Assembly: GCA_039707465.1 (NCBI GenBank)
Contig: CM077644.1
Location: 77,460,875-77,524,874 of the forward strand
Direction of reading: 5' to 3'
DNA: 64,000 nucleotides
Source: Rhabdophis nuchalis
Lineage: Eukaryota > Chordata > Lepidosauria > Squamata > Natricidae
The translations under genes and the position numbers were made by a program. The notes below the pieces were generated by a model. It made no database searches, was not told the DNA's origin, and saw only the letters and a program-made list of their open reading frames with translations. This document shows positions 37,912 through 50,554 of this stretch, piece by piece. Each line of letters opens with the position of its first letter. Within the stretch, counting starts at the first letter, position 1.

Positions 37912-38112
37912 GGCCCCTTTAAGGGAGGAGACAAACTGTCATCCTTCTCTGCCCTTTGACTCAACCTAGAGATCATCTGGGCAGAGAGCCAATGAGATTA
38001 CTGTTGTGTGAATTTTTTAGATATGTGTTAGATTCTTAAGGGCTGATGATCTCTGGGTTGAGTTGAAGGGCAGAGAAGGATGACAGTTTGTCTCCTCCCT
38101 TAAAAAGGGGCC
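37912..38112. repeat. Second palindrome, about 67-bp arms
   Basis: Left arm 37912-37977 (ggcccctttaagggaggaga...) and right arm 38045-38112 (gatgatctctgggttgag...). The 67-bp spacer holds gttgtgtgaattttttagat from the unit's AC/AT-rich stretch. Confidence 0.85.
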
Positions 38113-38254
38113 GAACAGGAGTTGTAAAAATATTCTCTCATTCAATAGTCCTGTAAAGGCTGATGTAATCAGGGGAAGCCGGATAGCTCAAAGCATAGAG
38201 AGCCTTGCTTGATATGCTGGAGAGTGCCGGTTCAAACCCCAGTGGAGATAGTAT

Positions 38255-38301
38255 GGCCAGCTGAAGAGGGCTAATAAGCCCGAAATGGATCCATCCTGGT
38301 C
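38255..38301 (+). ncRNA. Hammerhead ribozyme motif B
   Basis: Helix I strand ggccag (38255-38260), core CTGAAGA (38261-38267), helix II gggct/agccc with loop aata (38268-38281), core GAAA (38282-38285), helix III of 3 bp closed by gatc (A-T, T-A, G-C, 38285-38294), cleavage base C at 38295, helix I strand ctggtc (38296-38301). The seventh core base A in place of T is the position that tolerates any base. All required core bases are present. Confidence 0.85.
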
Positions 38302-38443
38302 TCTTATTTATTAATCAGTCCTTAAAAACTTTATATATATATATATATAAAAAACTAACATATTAGTTTGCTGCTGTGTGAATTTTTTTTTTTTATGCTC
38401 ATATGCTGGAAAGCACCGGTTCAAATCCCAGTAGAAAGAGTAT

Positions 38444-38490
38444 GGCCAGCTGAAGAAGGCTAATAAGCCTGAAATGGATCCATCCTGGTC
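38444..38490 (+). ncRNA. Hammerhead ribozyme motif C
   Basis: ggccag, CTGAAGA, aggct-aata-agcct, GAAA, tggatccatc, ctggtc. Predicted cleavage falls after C38484. Helix I extends beyond a 4-nt bulge (gtat, 38440-38443): aaaga (38435-38439) pairs with tcttt (38491-38495). A bulge in helix I is where natural type I hammerheads make their stabilising contact with loop II. The pair next to the core in helix II is A-T rather than G-C, which may lower activity. Confidence 0.85.
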
Positions 38491-38784
38491 TCTTTATTTT
38501 CAGCCCTTAAAAATCTAACACATATCTAAAAAAAATTTCACACAGCAGCAAACTAATTTGGTTCTCTGTCTGGATGATCTCTAGGTTGAGTCGAAGGGCA
38601 GAGAGGGATGACGTTAAGTCTCCTCTCCTTAAAGGGACCCTTGAACAGGAGCTGTGAAAATATTCTCTCATTAATAAGTCCTGTAAATTGGCTGATGTAT
38701 CAGGGATACCGGATAGCTCAAGGCATAGAAAGGCTTGCCTCATATGCTGGAAAGCACCGGTTCAAATCCCAGTAGAAAGAGTAT

Positions 38785-38831
38785 GGCCAGCTGAAGAAGG
38801 CTAATAAGCCTGAAATGGATCCCTCCTGGTC
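38785..38831 (+). ncRNA. Hammerhead ribozyme motif D (helix III damaged)
   Basis: ggccag, CTGAAGA, aggct-aata-agcct, GAAA, tggatccctc, ctggtc. One base in the 3' strand of helix III is changed (cct instead of cat), leaving a mismatch in a 3-bp helix. The core is intact. The predicted cleavage site after 38825 is 341 nt from that of motif C. Confidence 0.8.
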
Positions 38832-38854
38832 TCTTTATTTTCAGCCCTTAAAAA

Positions 38855-38985
<131 letters not shown>

Positions 38986-39019
38986 TTTTATGAGCTGATC
39001 AATAAATTAAATTAGAAGA

Positions 39020-39066
39020 GACCAGGATAGATCTATTTCGAGCTTATTAGCTCTCATCAGCTGGCC
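39020..39066 (-). ncRNA. Hammerhead ribozyme motif E (intact)
   Basis: On the minus strand: ggccag, CTGATGA, gagct-aata-agctc, GAAA, tagatctatc, ctggtc. All core bases and all three helices are intact. Predicted cleavage lies between 39026 and 39025 on the minus strand. It faces motifs F and G across a long palindrome. Confidence 0.88.
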
Positions 39067-39205
39067 ATACCCCTTACTGGGATTCGAACCGGGGCTATGT
39101 TGCATGCAAGGCGAGGAACCTCACATTTAAGCCAAACCAGTTCCCCTATTACATCAGCTTATATATATATATATGTTTTCGTAGATTTTCACGGGTGTGG
39201 TATGC

Positions 39206-39412
39206 TGGCATAGCTGGCTTCGGGGATTTTCCCGTGTATAAGGCATAGAAAAGTTGTTGCAACGTTTCGACAAGATCTCACTTGTCATCATCAGGCAGGC
39301 TTGTGTCTGTGAGTGAGACACAAGCCTGCCTGATGATGACAAGTGAGATCTTGTCGAAACGTTGCAACAACTTTTCTATGCCTTATACACGGGAAAATCC
39401 CTGAAGCCAGCT

Positions 39413-39418
<6 letters not shown>
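39206..39418. repeat. Near-perfect palindrome, two 103-bp arms, 7-nt loop
   Basis: Arms 39206-39308 and 39316-39418 differ at very few positions (for example ttcggggatt against aatccctgaa); loop gtgagtg. The arm carries gcctgatgatgacaagtgag and cttgtcgaaacgttgcaac, wording I associate with Penelope-like or other retroelement ends in vertebrates. It lies between the inverted hammerhead E unit and the direct F unit. Confidence 0.92.
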
Positions 39419-39448
<30 letters not shown>

Positions 39449-39556
39449 TACATACACACACACGCACACACACGCACACGGTTCAATATATATATATGGC
39501 TAGAGGCTCTTGCCTGATATGCAATACAGCCCCAGTTCGAATCCCAGTAAGGGTAT

Positions 39557-39603
39557 GGCTAGCTGATGAGAGCTAAAAAGCTCGAAATAGATCCATCCTA
39601 GTC
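39557..39603 (+). ncRNA. Hammerhead ribozyme motif F (helix III mismatch)
   Basis: ggctag, CTGATGA, gagct-aaaa-agctc, GAAA, tagatccatc, ctagtc. Core and helices I and II are intact; helix III has one A/C mismatch. Predicted cleavage after 39597. Confidence 0.85.
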
Positions 39604-39825
39604 TCTCTGATTTATTTATTAATCAGCTCATAAAACTAACACACATATTTTTTTAAAAAAATTCACACAACGGAACTCATGGCTTTCTGTCTAGATGGTC
39701 TCTGGTGATGAGCGGAAAGGCAGAAAGGGAAACAGTATGTCTCCTCCCTTAATTGGGGCCTAAGAGGGTGTTGTGGAACAATTATAGATACTAATGCTCC
39801 TGTCTCAGCTGATGCAATGGGGGAG

Positions 39826-39896
39826 CCTGGTCTGGCTGAATGGCTAAAGGCTCTTGCCTGACATGCAATACAGCCCTGGTTCGAATCCCAGTAAGG
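39826..39896 (+). promoter_or_regulatory. tRNA-like Pol III head upstream of hammerhead G
   Basis: The A box tggctgaatgg (39833-39843) and B box ggttcgaatcc (39878-39888) fit the polymerase III internal promoter consensus at every fixed position, 45 bp apart start to start. Between them ttgc-ctgacat-gcaa (39854-39868) folds as an anticodon arm with a 7-base loop and T at the expected position before the triplet. The acceptor stem does not pair, so this is a tRNA-derived SINE-type head, not a tRNA gene. Weaker versions precede motifs B, C, D and F, and inverted ones lie beside A and E. Confidence 0.7.
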
Positions 39897-39900
39897 GTAT

Positions 39901-39947
39901 GGCTAGCTGATGAGAGCTAAAAAGCTCGAAATAGATCTATCCTAGTC
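39901..39947 (+). ncRNA. Hammerhead ribozyme motif G (intact)
   Basis: ggctag (39901-39906), CTGATGA, gagct-aaaa-agctc, GAAA (39928-39931), tagatctatc, cleavage after C39941, ctagtc (39942-39947). Core and three helices are intact. It is the best candidate in the cluster for activity because a good Pol III-type head lies just upstream. Confidence 0.9.
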
Positions 39948-39987
39948 TCTCTGATTTATTTATTGATTAGCTCATAAAACTAACACA

Positions 39988-40088
<101 letters not shown>

Positions 40089-41885
40089 ATTAATCTCAGA
40101 CCAACTGACTACCATTCTGTAGTGTCTAAACTCCTTGACTGCTTAGGGACCCATAAGTTGATTGTGGTTTGGGCTATGGAGAAGGATCTGGGAAAATCAT
40201 TTTGTTCTCTGTAGTTCGTTCCAGAGATCATGTTTGCCTAAGATAAATACAAGATACGACTGAATTGTAGAGCATAAAAACTTCACCACAATAGTTCGGG
40301 GTATTTGCACCGGATGGAAATGGAAATCCATACAAAAAGCACTTTCGATTTCCACTTTGTCTTCTATCTTCATTGCAAAGATCTTGTGAAATTCACCATA
40401 AACATTGCTATAAATTTATTTTATTCATTAATATAAAGAATAATTTAAAGTCATTAATTATTTTTACAAAGTGGACACTGTAAATGGATAGCTTCATCTT
40501 GAACATCTTTATATTTAATACTGTTTCAACTTCTATCAAAAATACAAGATTTATCAGAATTCCCAAATTGGGTTATGCTTTCTCATGTGATTCAATCAAT
40601 TCATTTTATATTACGTTTCCAGCTGAGGCTATTTTTGAGGTTTCACCTACTCATTGAGGTTATTATTTGCATGAAATATGCTTTTCTACAAAGATTGTAA
40701 ATCATGTGAAGCTTTTAAAGAGACAAGGAAATAACTTTCTTTGTGCATTATTACGGTACATTCCCCTTCTGGCCTGGAATAAATTCAGGTTTTCAGAGTT
40801 CAGCTAATGAAAAGTAATTTCTTCTCAACTTCAGACCTATAATTTATTACCCTATATCAGTAATTAAAATAATGAAAAAAGGGCTTCTCTGTTTATGAAT
40901 TAAGCAATCAAGATATGTAGAGGCAACGTTTTAATTCAGCAGATGATCAAGTTTGCAAATTCACATTAGTCCTTTTCTTCCTTTTGTTTTTATCAGTAAA
41001 AATCACAGCAAAAAAGAAAATCATCTTTGTGCTTTCTGAAATCCATTGGCTTAAATGATTGCATTTGATGCAAATTGGTTATCAATTTCTGTTGATTGTT
41101 AGTGGCTTTATAACATACCATACATGATGGTTAAATGATTACTGCTTGTGTTGCGTGTTAACTCTAGAATCCCCCCCCCCCTTTCTTCTGCTGAAAGTTG
41201 CTGAAAGTAAGCCAACACTAATGTGGGTGGTTAACAGATTCCGTTGTTCATTTCTCCGTTAGCCAGTCTCATTATATAACTAAGTCATGGATCAGAGAGA
41301 GCCTTTGTTGTTATTCAGATTTTACCGTTTTGGAATAAAGATGGTCCATATCGGTTGCCGATATGATTGATATTTCATTTTATGATTTTTTTTTTGATAT
41401 TGTAAGTACTGTATACCCGGTGTATCTTTTGGCATGGAATCACATGATCTGAAATCAGGTCATTAAGTTGGAATATGATTTCCTCTTTGGATGACAAGGT
41501 ACATGATGTGTAAGTTTTTCTGCCACTTAAATACTCCTTCAGTTCTTTTCTTCAACATTTTCCCTCATAAACCATTTCTTAAAATATCTCCTAAGGTCAG
41601 ATTCATTTGGTGCTTTACATCTCTGTTTCATAGTACATTGTTCTGGATATTTTTTGATATTGAGGTATGTTTTCTCAAAAAAAAAACCTATGATCATTTT
41701 TCTTAGCACCTGGACAGTTAAAGTTACAAAAATATAACATGTCTTACATTATATAGGGCCTAGAAAATGTGGTGGTGTTATATTTTTCAACCCAAGCACT
41801 TTGAATGAAAAAATATATGAGACTTAATTAGTGCATATTTATCTTGATACTGCATCTTATTTCTCTATTTTCTAAAACATATTTC

Positions 41886-41927
41886 CTAAACTTCCTTCCT
41901 TCCTTCCTTCCTTCCTTCCTTCCTTCC
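41886..41927. repeat. (TTCC)n microsatellite
   Basis: About ten TTCC units in unassigned intron sequence. Confidence 0.9.
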
Positions 41928-42255
41928 CCACCCATGCATATTAGTTACCATACAGACAAGCAATGTTACAGAGCCACCTACTGCCTTTGCTTTGATTAAC
42001 AACCAAATAATGAAAAAATAACTAGCATGCTGGCTTTATTAATTTTACTTTAGCAGTAATGAACATAAGCACCACCTGATCAATGTTATTCTGCAGTGAT
42101 AGTTTTTAGCTTTGGTTTCTTATGCAAGCAGGTTTATTACAAGTGAGTTCTAGCTTCTAAACAATTGCATTGTATAAGTGCTACTGGCAGAGGTAGGATT
42201 AGATCTTCAGTTCTGAAAACAAAAGCCTAGAAGCAGAGCTTTGGTTAAAATCTAA

Positions 42256-42545
42256 TCAAATAATAATAATAATAATAATAATAATAGTTTAATTTCTTGA
42301 CCGCTCCTCTCCCCGTAGGGACTCGGAGCGGTGCACAGGGAAACTAAAACCATAAATATACAATCAAAGACATCTTAAAAACAAATTAAATAGTACCTGT
42401 GCTAAAATACCCAATCTAAGCTAAAATTCCCACTATACAGCTAAAACCCCATAGAGAGAGACTACCCCAGGCCGGCCAAGCAGAAAAAATATGTTTTTAA
42501 TTTCAGACGGAAGGAGCGGAGGTCCGTGGTCGTTCTAATGTCAAA
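42256..42545 (-). mobile_element. L2-type LINE 3' end, reverse orientation, (TAA)n tail
   Basis: (TAA)n at 42256-42285 is followed by ttgaccgctcctctccccgt, ggactcggagcggtgcacag and, in reverse, the C-terminal coding end (ggagcggaggtccgtggtcg...). It is the antisense counterpart of the copy at 48920. Confidence 0.8.
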
Positions 42546-43667
42546 AGAATTTGATTCTTTCCTTTCTATTTCATTCTCATATTCAAATTACTTCCGAAGC
42601 ACTTCCCTGCCCCTTCATCAAAATCCCGTTTATTGTTCAAGGCAAATAATCCCTAGTATACTAACGTAAGGCCAAAAAAAAAAAAGGATTTTATTTGAGA
42701 TGTCTTTAGCCTTGCAGCATTTCCTTGGATATCACTATTACCTTTTGAAAAGTGGGAGCAGTGGTTGACATTCTGTCAATACAGTAACAGTATAGAATTC
42801 GAATCTATTATCCTATATTATTATCTCTTCTTTTTCCTTCTCTTCTTTCAACATTGCCAGAAATCAAATTTTATATCTCCCAGACAGTCCTGCCATTCCA
42901 ATGTGAAATGCCACTGAAGCTAATTCCAGTTGTTTTTACTTTGTAGATCATTCCTTATTTTCTTTCCCTTGCAGCTCTTTCCCTGTAGCCCAAAAGAAGT
43001 GAGTAGGAGGACACTTGACCTAAATTAATTAGCGTTAGACCAGGTATTAGCAAACTATGGGCCCTCATCTGTAGAAGTAATGGGTATCTCTTTGTTTTTA
43101 GGTCATTATGATTTCCTGTGGCTGGATTAGTGAGCTGCTTTTCTCAATTCAGAATTAAGACTGCCCCTTTGTCTATCATTCTATCTGCAATTAGCCTAGA
43201 ACGCACAAAGAGGCATTATGGAAGCAGATGTTTGGAGTCAGGATGGAGAAAGGAAGAGAGAAAAAGGTGTTTATATTCTGTTTTTCTCCTACTAATTTCC
43301 CATTGGCCTGTGTTACCGCTATGAAATAACTATATCTATATTCATGGAGTATTATTGATGTACTGTAATCTCGTCACAACAACAAAAAAAGCAATTAAAA
43401 AAATCAGTAGTGATTGGGAGTAGGCCATTAAGAGGAACAAAGCCTTTAAAAAATGTTCAGCCATACTGCTCACCTGATACTTCAATTGTCCTTTTAGATT
43501 GACTGACAAGTTTTTACATGTTTAAAGTAAGCTTTACATTAATGTGTTGGAGTGATGTAGATTCAGTTGCCAAGATAAAATATTTTCCAAAAGTTTACAG
43601 ACTGACTATCAATGAAACTTTATCATAATTAGTCTTTCTCTGCCTGAGAAAAGGGACAGTTGTGTAT

Positions 43668-43730
43668 ATCAAGAGTTAGACTAGATGACCTCTGAGATCC
43701 ATTCCAATTTAATGATTCTATAATAAATAT
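43668..43730 (+). mobile_element. CR1 3' terminal fragment
   Basis: agactagatgacctctgaga-tccattccaatttaatgattctat is the extreme CR1 3' end. Confidence 0.65.
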
Positions 43731-43866
43731 TTAATGACAATAGAAACTATCTACACACACACACAATTTACCTGTATTTTTAACAGCTGGTTAAAGATAA
43801 GATTACCAATGCATACCTGAAACTAAAAGACATACAATGGTGTCATAACTGAATAACTTTGTATAC

Positions 43867-44002
43867 CTGAGCTGTCAAACCTGTAGCCCACGGGCTGGAT
43901 GCATCATGCCCTGGCCACGCCCACCTCCATTTTAGTGAAGGAGGGGGAAAGTCATGATACATCACGTAACAACAATGTGACGACGTGAGTTTGACACTCC
44001 TG
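43867..44002. mobile_element. 136-bp hAT MITE, perfect 8-bp target duplication
   Basis: Starts ctgagctgtcaaacctgtag and ends gtgagtttgacactcctg, imperfect inverted repeats. The flanks ttgtatac (43859-43866 and 44003-44010) are identical. The interior contains tggccacgcccacctcc. Confidence 0.88.
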
Positions 44003-44689
44003 TTGTATACTATTTGAATAACATGATCTGATCTACATTTATAAAATGCAAATAATACAATGAAGATGTTTCTAAGACAAAGGGTGATTGAAAATGACAT
44101 ATTCTCTAGAATGAATCATCTAAGAAAGCTGTAAATTTGATAGATCAATGATTAAGGCTAAGGTAGGTATAATAGAACTGCAGCTGGAAGCATTCACTCA
44201 GGCAACCAAGAATTTCAAGGCAAACTATATGAATGCTTGAAAGGCTAGCTATGGCTGAGAAGTGTTATTTCAGTAGATGGCACTACGTTACTTCAGTAGC
44301 TTCTTGGTATCTGGCTTGTTTCATTCTTGTCAATATAGCATTACTTTGCCTGTTCATCTTAAAATGGTTTTCTACTTGTTACTTTTCAGCTGGCTTTTTC
44401 AGTTAAAATTTCAAAATACATGACTGTTTTCAAACCCAGGCCTAGGGCTGATGTATTATTCATCTCGGGCCACTTGGCTTTTTTGGGGTGGGTTGGTGGC
44501 CTAGGAGATTTCAATCTGAGCTGTCTGCTTGGTTTAATGGTTTTATTTTTTTGTTATGGTTTTTCTAGTTTTGTACACCATCCTTTGGAGTTGGGCATCT
44601 GATCAATTGAAAGTAATATGGAAATAAATATAGACATCAATGATTCCTTTACACATGGTCATTTACCTGTGTCTTTACCTTTACCTGTG

Positions 44690-44870
44690 TCTTATTAGAT
44701 TTTTATTCTGCCTTTATAAGTAACTCAAAGCAGCAAACATCATTCTCTTTTCTCTTTCTGTATTCTTCACAACAACAACCCTGTGAGGTATGACTGGCCC
44801 AAGGTCATCCAGCTGGCTTTCATGCGTAGCACAGGACTAGAACTCACAGGCTCATGGTTTCCAGGCTTTA
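44690..44870 (-). mobile_element. tRNA-derived SINE, reverse orientation (partial)
   Basis: caacaacaaccctgtgaggt-atgactggcccaaggtcatccagctggctttcatg is the antisense body of the squamate SINE also seen at 61370. The tRNA head is decayed. Confidence 0.65.
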
Positions 44871-45569
44871 GATTTTTCTATTTGTCTCCTGCTTCTTAAT
44901 TGGCTGGAACCTTTACTCCTCCAGGAAAGAGAGCAATTTGAGGCTGCAGAAGAAAAAAGATCTGAAACACCCCTCCACCGAACCGATGTGGAGCTGCTAG
45001 CTGAGATCTGTCTATTAACAACTCACATGGTAATCTCAATCTGTGACCAGCTGTTGACAGCAAGTAACAAGATGAATGAGCTAAAATGTCTCCTGGACCA
45101 GTAACTCTTGAACCAGAGAACCTGGTCACATGAAGACCAAGACTGGCTGAGAGCACTAAGACCCAGCTATATGAGAAGTGGGGGGCGAGGGGGGGGGAAT
45201 CAATGTTGCTGAAGATCAATCCCTTGACATTTAAGTTTTCACTTTTACCAGCTCAAGCACCCCACGTTTCTTACAACCACAGAGGCTCAGGCTTTTGATT
45301 GCTAATAACCAAATTAATTTTGGCAAATGTCAGACAAAGAAGGCTGCAATGCACCCCATCTCACAGATTCTACACTGCCCAATGCTCCAATGGAATTTAC
45401 TAGATTAGGACTGGCTCCCCTCTTCAGCCCCCAATACATTAGATTAGTGCCTTATCATTAAATCCACCCTCTATGCTTTCGTATTAATCCGAATTAAGGA
45501 CTTTCTGAACAAATTTGAAACAATCCCCATTACAGTTTTTAAAGACACCTCGTTCCAGTATTTAGTATT

Positions 45570-46797
<1,228 letters not shown>

Positions 46798-46804
46798 TCA
46801 GGTG

Positions 46805-47060
46805 ACAGACAGTTTCAGCCGTATCAGAGGCCATGAATCCAGGTTTGCTGCAGCCTGCAGAGAGCCAGCAAGGAGTGTTTGCTGGAGCAGGTCGGCAGAG
46901 CAGGCAGGAAAGCTGTCAGAGAGTGTTTGCTGAAATAGGCTGGCAGAGCAGGCAGGAGGAGAGAGACAGCTGCATCCATATCAAAGGCCATGAATCCAGG
47001 TTTGATGAAGCCGGAACATTGTTTGTTTGCATTTTCAGAAGCTTTCAAGAAGTTTAAAAG
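46805..47060. repeat. Short direct repeats, unassigned
   Basis: ggccatgaatccaggttt occurs near 46829 and 46988; gagtgtttgctg with ggcagagcaggcagga occurs twice near 46877 and 46921. I do not recognise the host element; nearby 47185-47220 resembles the GC-rich filler of the MITE at 4724 (ctccccagcccccaggagc). Confidence 0.5.
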
Positions 47061-47816
47061 GGTTGCTGGTGTCCTTGCCTGGAACGAATAATTTAAATTC
47101 CTCCCACTCCGAACTCACACAGAGGCACACATAGAGTGCTCCTGAGGGGTGAGGTGGGCCAATATTGAGCAAAACACAACCTGTTTTTTGCTCATTTCTG
47201 CCCTCCCCAGCCCCCAGGAGCACCATTAAAGCATGAGAATCAGACTCCAACTAGTGGAGTTGGTAAAGAAGCCAGCTCACAAAACCTCATCACTGACTCC
47301 TGGCAACTGAGAAGGTTTGATCAGCTGGACTCCATCAGATTCTTTTTTCTGACTCAGAAGGCAGATGAGGTACCTACTCCCTCCAACTCTGAGAATGAAC
47401 TCATTTTCCACTTAAATGAAGTCCAAAGCTCTTCAATATCTTCTAGATCCTCACCAAGGACCGTAGTGCTCTGGCTTCTGGCAGAAAGGCTCAACCAACT
47501 GATTTATTCATCTCTGGGACTTAATCTTACATAAACAATTTTTCAGTTGTTCTTTCACCCAGCCAGATACCTCAGTTGCATAAGGATCCCTAAATTTGAA
47601 GGTCTTTGTCCTTGGCTACATATTCAATGCCCACCAAACAGCAGTTATTGAAGGGAGGTCCTGGAACATCCCTTTTGAGTTGAAATTTGTGTTCATGCAG
47701 TGAAGAATATTGCTCCCTCTCTGCTGATGTGTACCGGAAGTTAGTATTTCACTCATGACCAAACATCCAGGCCACACAGATTCTTTCTAATTTAAATTGC
47801 TACTATTAGTCTATCT

Positions 47817-48008
47817 CAATGGTTCTCTATCTCAGTAGTCTGCAGACCCCTGGGGAGCTGCAATGTGATCACAGGGGGTCGTGGAAGCGTAAAGAAATGA
47901 TAGGATTTAAATCTTGAGTTAAATCTTCGGGTTCCATGGCCATGATCCCTCACCACAAAAGGTATTTAAAGATGGTCCATGGTGAAGAAAAGGTTGAGAG
48001 AGCCAATT
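47817..48008. mobile_element. hAT-type MITE
   Basis: Starts caatggttctctatctcag and ends aaaaggttgagagagccaatt, imperfect inverted repeats. Flanks gtctatct (47809-47816) and gtttatct (48009-48016) match at 7 of 8. The right boundary could shift by one base. Confidence 0.6.
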
Positions 48009-48919
48009 GTTTATCTATTTTGATCATTACAACCAAATATCGTCCCATAATTTGGGCAGATGCTGTGATTTCTCTTTAAACATCTCCTAAATATTTTCTG
48101 TTTGGAAACATTTCAAATGTAGCATTCGTTTCTATTTTTTTATCAAGCATCTATCTCCTTATTCTCAGCTGAAACCTATTTTCCATTAATTTCATTAGCT
48201 GTCAAAGTCACTTTAACAATACAGATAAGCACTACACGTTGCATCACTACATACATTTTCTCTAGATATAATAATTTGTCCATTGCATTCAGTATTATAA
48301 TGGTTACATATATTTCAAATTGGCAATTTTTCTATTCTATTATTCTAAACAATCATTTCCTTATGAATATTGTATGATACTTTATGTTAATTTTTGTACC
48401 CTAAATTCTTAAACCTCAACTTACAATTTTGCATATGGTTTTATAGCATTTTTACCCTAAGCAAAATAAAATGACTAAGATAAACATTTTCTTTGCAACT
48501 TCATGTGCTCATATTTACTCAGTCATAAAACTGCTATTATCCATTCTCTTAAACTCTCTTAATCATTTATTATAGATAGTCTGTGTGAGAAAGTTATACA
48601 GCTATATCTTCCTATATTTTAAAGTTTACAATTGTGGATCTCCCTGCCACATCATTTAATAAAGTTCACACACACAATGCACTGTGAAGTAATATTGATT
48701 CAGTTATAAAACCCTATTCATAGCAATATTTCTATCACATTCTTAAGCAATACAATCAATAAAATGCATATGTGAACAATAACTCACAAATAAGCAACAA
48801 ACAAAATGTTGCTATAGTCAATAAAACTTACGTGGTTGGACAGACCTATCATGTTACAACTTTTCTTTTGTTTGCTTTTCTTTTACTGTAAACCTCTGAA
48901 AATCTAATTGAGTGGAGTG

Positions 48920-49378
48920 GGTGTAGTTGACATGGATCCTGCCTCATACATCCTCACGGCCGATTCGCTCCCACAGAGAGGGACTGCTCCGGGTGCCGTC
49001 CACTAGGCTATGCCAGCGGGCGACGCCCAGGGGAAGGGCTCTCTCTGTGGCGGGCCCGGCCCTCTGGAACGACCTTCCCCCCGATATTAGAACGACCACG
49101 GACCTCCGCTCCTTCCGCCTGAAATTGAAGACTCATCTTTTCCGCCTGGCTGGCCTAGGGTAGTCTCTCTGTCTATGGGTTTTTAAATGTATACTATATT
49201 TATTGGGTATTTTTAGTTAATGGGATTTTAGCACAGGATTGATTGAGTTTAATTCGTTTTAATTTGTATGTATTTTGTATATTTTTCGTTTTTTAATTTC
49301 CCTGTGCACCGCCCCGAGTCCCTGTGGGGAGAGGGTGCAGTCAATAAATTCAACTTATTATTATTATTATTATTATTA
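48920..49378 (+). pseudogene. L2-type LINE 3' end with (ATT)n tail
   Basis: The frame reads SHREGLLRVPSTRLCQRATP, RGRALSVAGPALWNDLPPDI and RTTTDLRSFRLKLKTHLFRL, the C-terminus of the L2-type ORF2. Then come ccctgtgcaccgccccgagt and a (TTA)n tail at about 49350-49378. 5' truncated, as LINE copies usually are. Confidence 0.85.
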
Positions 49379-50299
49379 TGGATGAATGAATGAATGAATG
49401 AATGCCTGGACTACAAAACTCCAAAATTAATGTTTTTCCTACTTCTTTGTTGCTTATTTGTAGTTGTCCAAATTTTTGCAGCCCAGACATAGTAGACCTG
49501 TGCTAATAATTAGGTCTTAACTTGGCAATGAAATAAAACCAGGAAACTGCTGTTAAGAACATATTCCAAAATAAACTCGCCCAAAGAAAAGTAGTAGCTC
49601 AGTTTCCCTCAATTCAGTATAGCACTAATTCCGACTCAATCGAGCAACAGATTTTTTTCCTCTAAAGGGCCTGCTCAGGGATTATCTTTCTAAGCAAGGG
49701 GCCATATCCACATTTTGTAATTGTTTATTCACTCATATACTGCTCACTTCCAAGGATTCTGAAAAGCTTACAAACAAATAAAATATAGTTTAAAAAATAA
49801 AATAAAGCAATAAACTAACAAAAACAAAACAAAACAATAAGCTAACAATAGTTCTACAAGTCATCCATATCAAAACTCATTGGAAGAATGTAATTTTCAA
49901 AAACCTTAAAGATAACCAGAGTCGGGTCTATGGCCCTTCCACTCAGAAACAAAGGGCCATATTATACATAGGACCTAGAGACATAGGACAAGTCTCTATG
50001 TCCCTACATTTCTCTCTTCCTGGAAAGTGAGAATTTTAAGTAGCTCCTCGGGGGATACATGCATGAACATTGAGATAAATTTGGTTAGGAAAGGAGATGT
50101 TAAGTCTCATGGTGCCAAGATAAATAAGACTTCAATAGGTGATATCCTTCATTTTGAACTGACCTGGAAATCATTAGCAGCTAATGCAGCAACCAAAGAA
50201 AGGCGTAACACAATTAATCCTATCCTCCCAATTGGTAGCCAAGCTACTTGGAACAATTGCAGTTTTCAAGTTGTTTTCAAGGGCACATTACAAGTGTAG

Positions 50300-50554
50300 C
50301 AGGGGTGGGTTTTAGCCGGCATTACTGCCAGTTCACTTGTGTGTGTGCTTTGCACGCACATGCTGGTTGTGCGCTGCGTGCACATGCGCAGTTCAATAGA
50401 AATTGTTCTGCACATGTGCAGAACTCCAAAACAAGATGGCGACGACGACTGGAGAACTGGTTCGGAGGCGTGGCCAGTCTGGGTCATTGCTGGTTCTGCC
50501 ACCCAGGCCGGCTCACCACTACTGGTTCAGCCAAACTGGTAGGAACCCACTCTG
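50300..50554. mobile_element. 255-bp hAT MITE
   Basis: Starts caggggtgggttttagcc and ends ggtaggaacccactctg. Flanks aagtgtag (50292-50299) and aattgtag (50555-50562) match at 7 of 8. The interior has cgcacatgctggttgtgcgc and a agatggcgacgacg stretch. Confidence 0.8.

Noticed and set aside
38041..38060. gctgatgatctctggg as another hammerhead core
   Set aside because: No helix II and no GAAA at the right distance; it belongs to a palindrome arm.
39826..39896. Functional tRNA gene
   Set aside because: A box, B box and anticodon arm are present but the acceptor stem does not pair and the T stem is irregular; a SINE-type head fits better.
44896..45219. 107-codon minus-strand frame
   Set aside because: No recognisable domain, no splice or promoter context; could be a decayed repeat, but nothing supports a gene.
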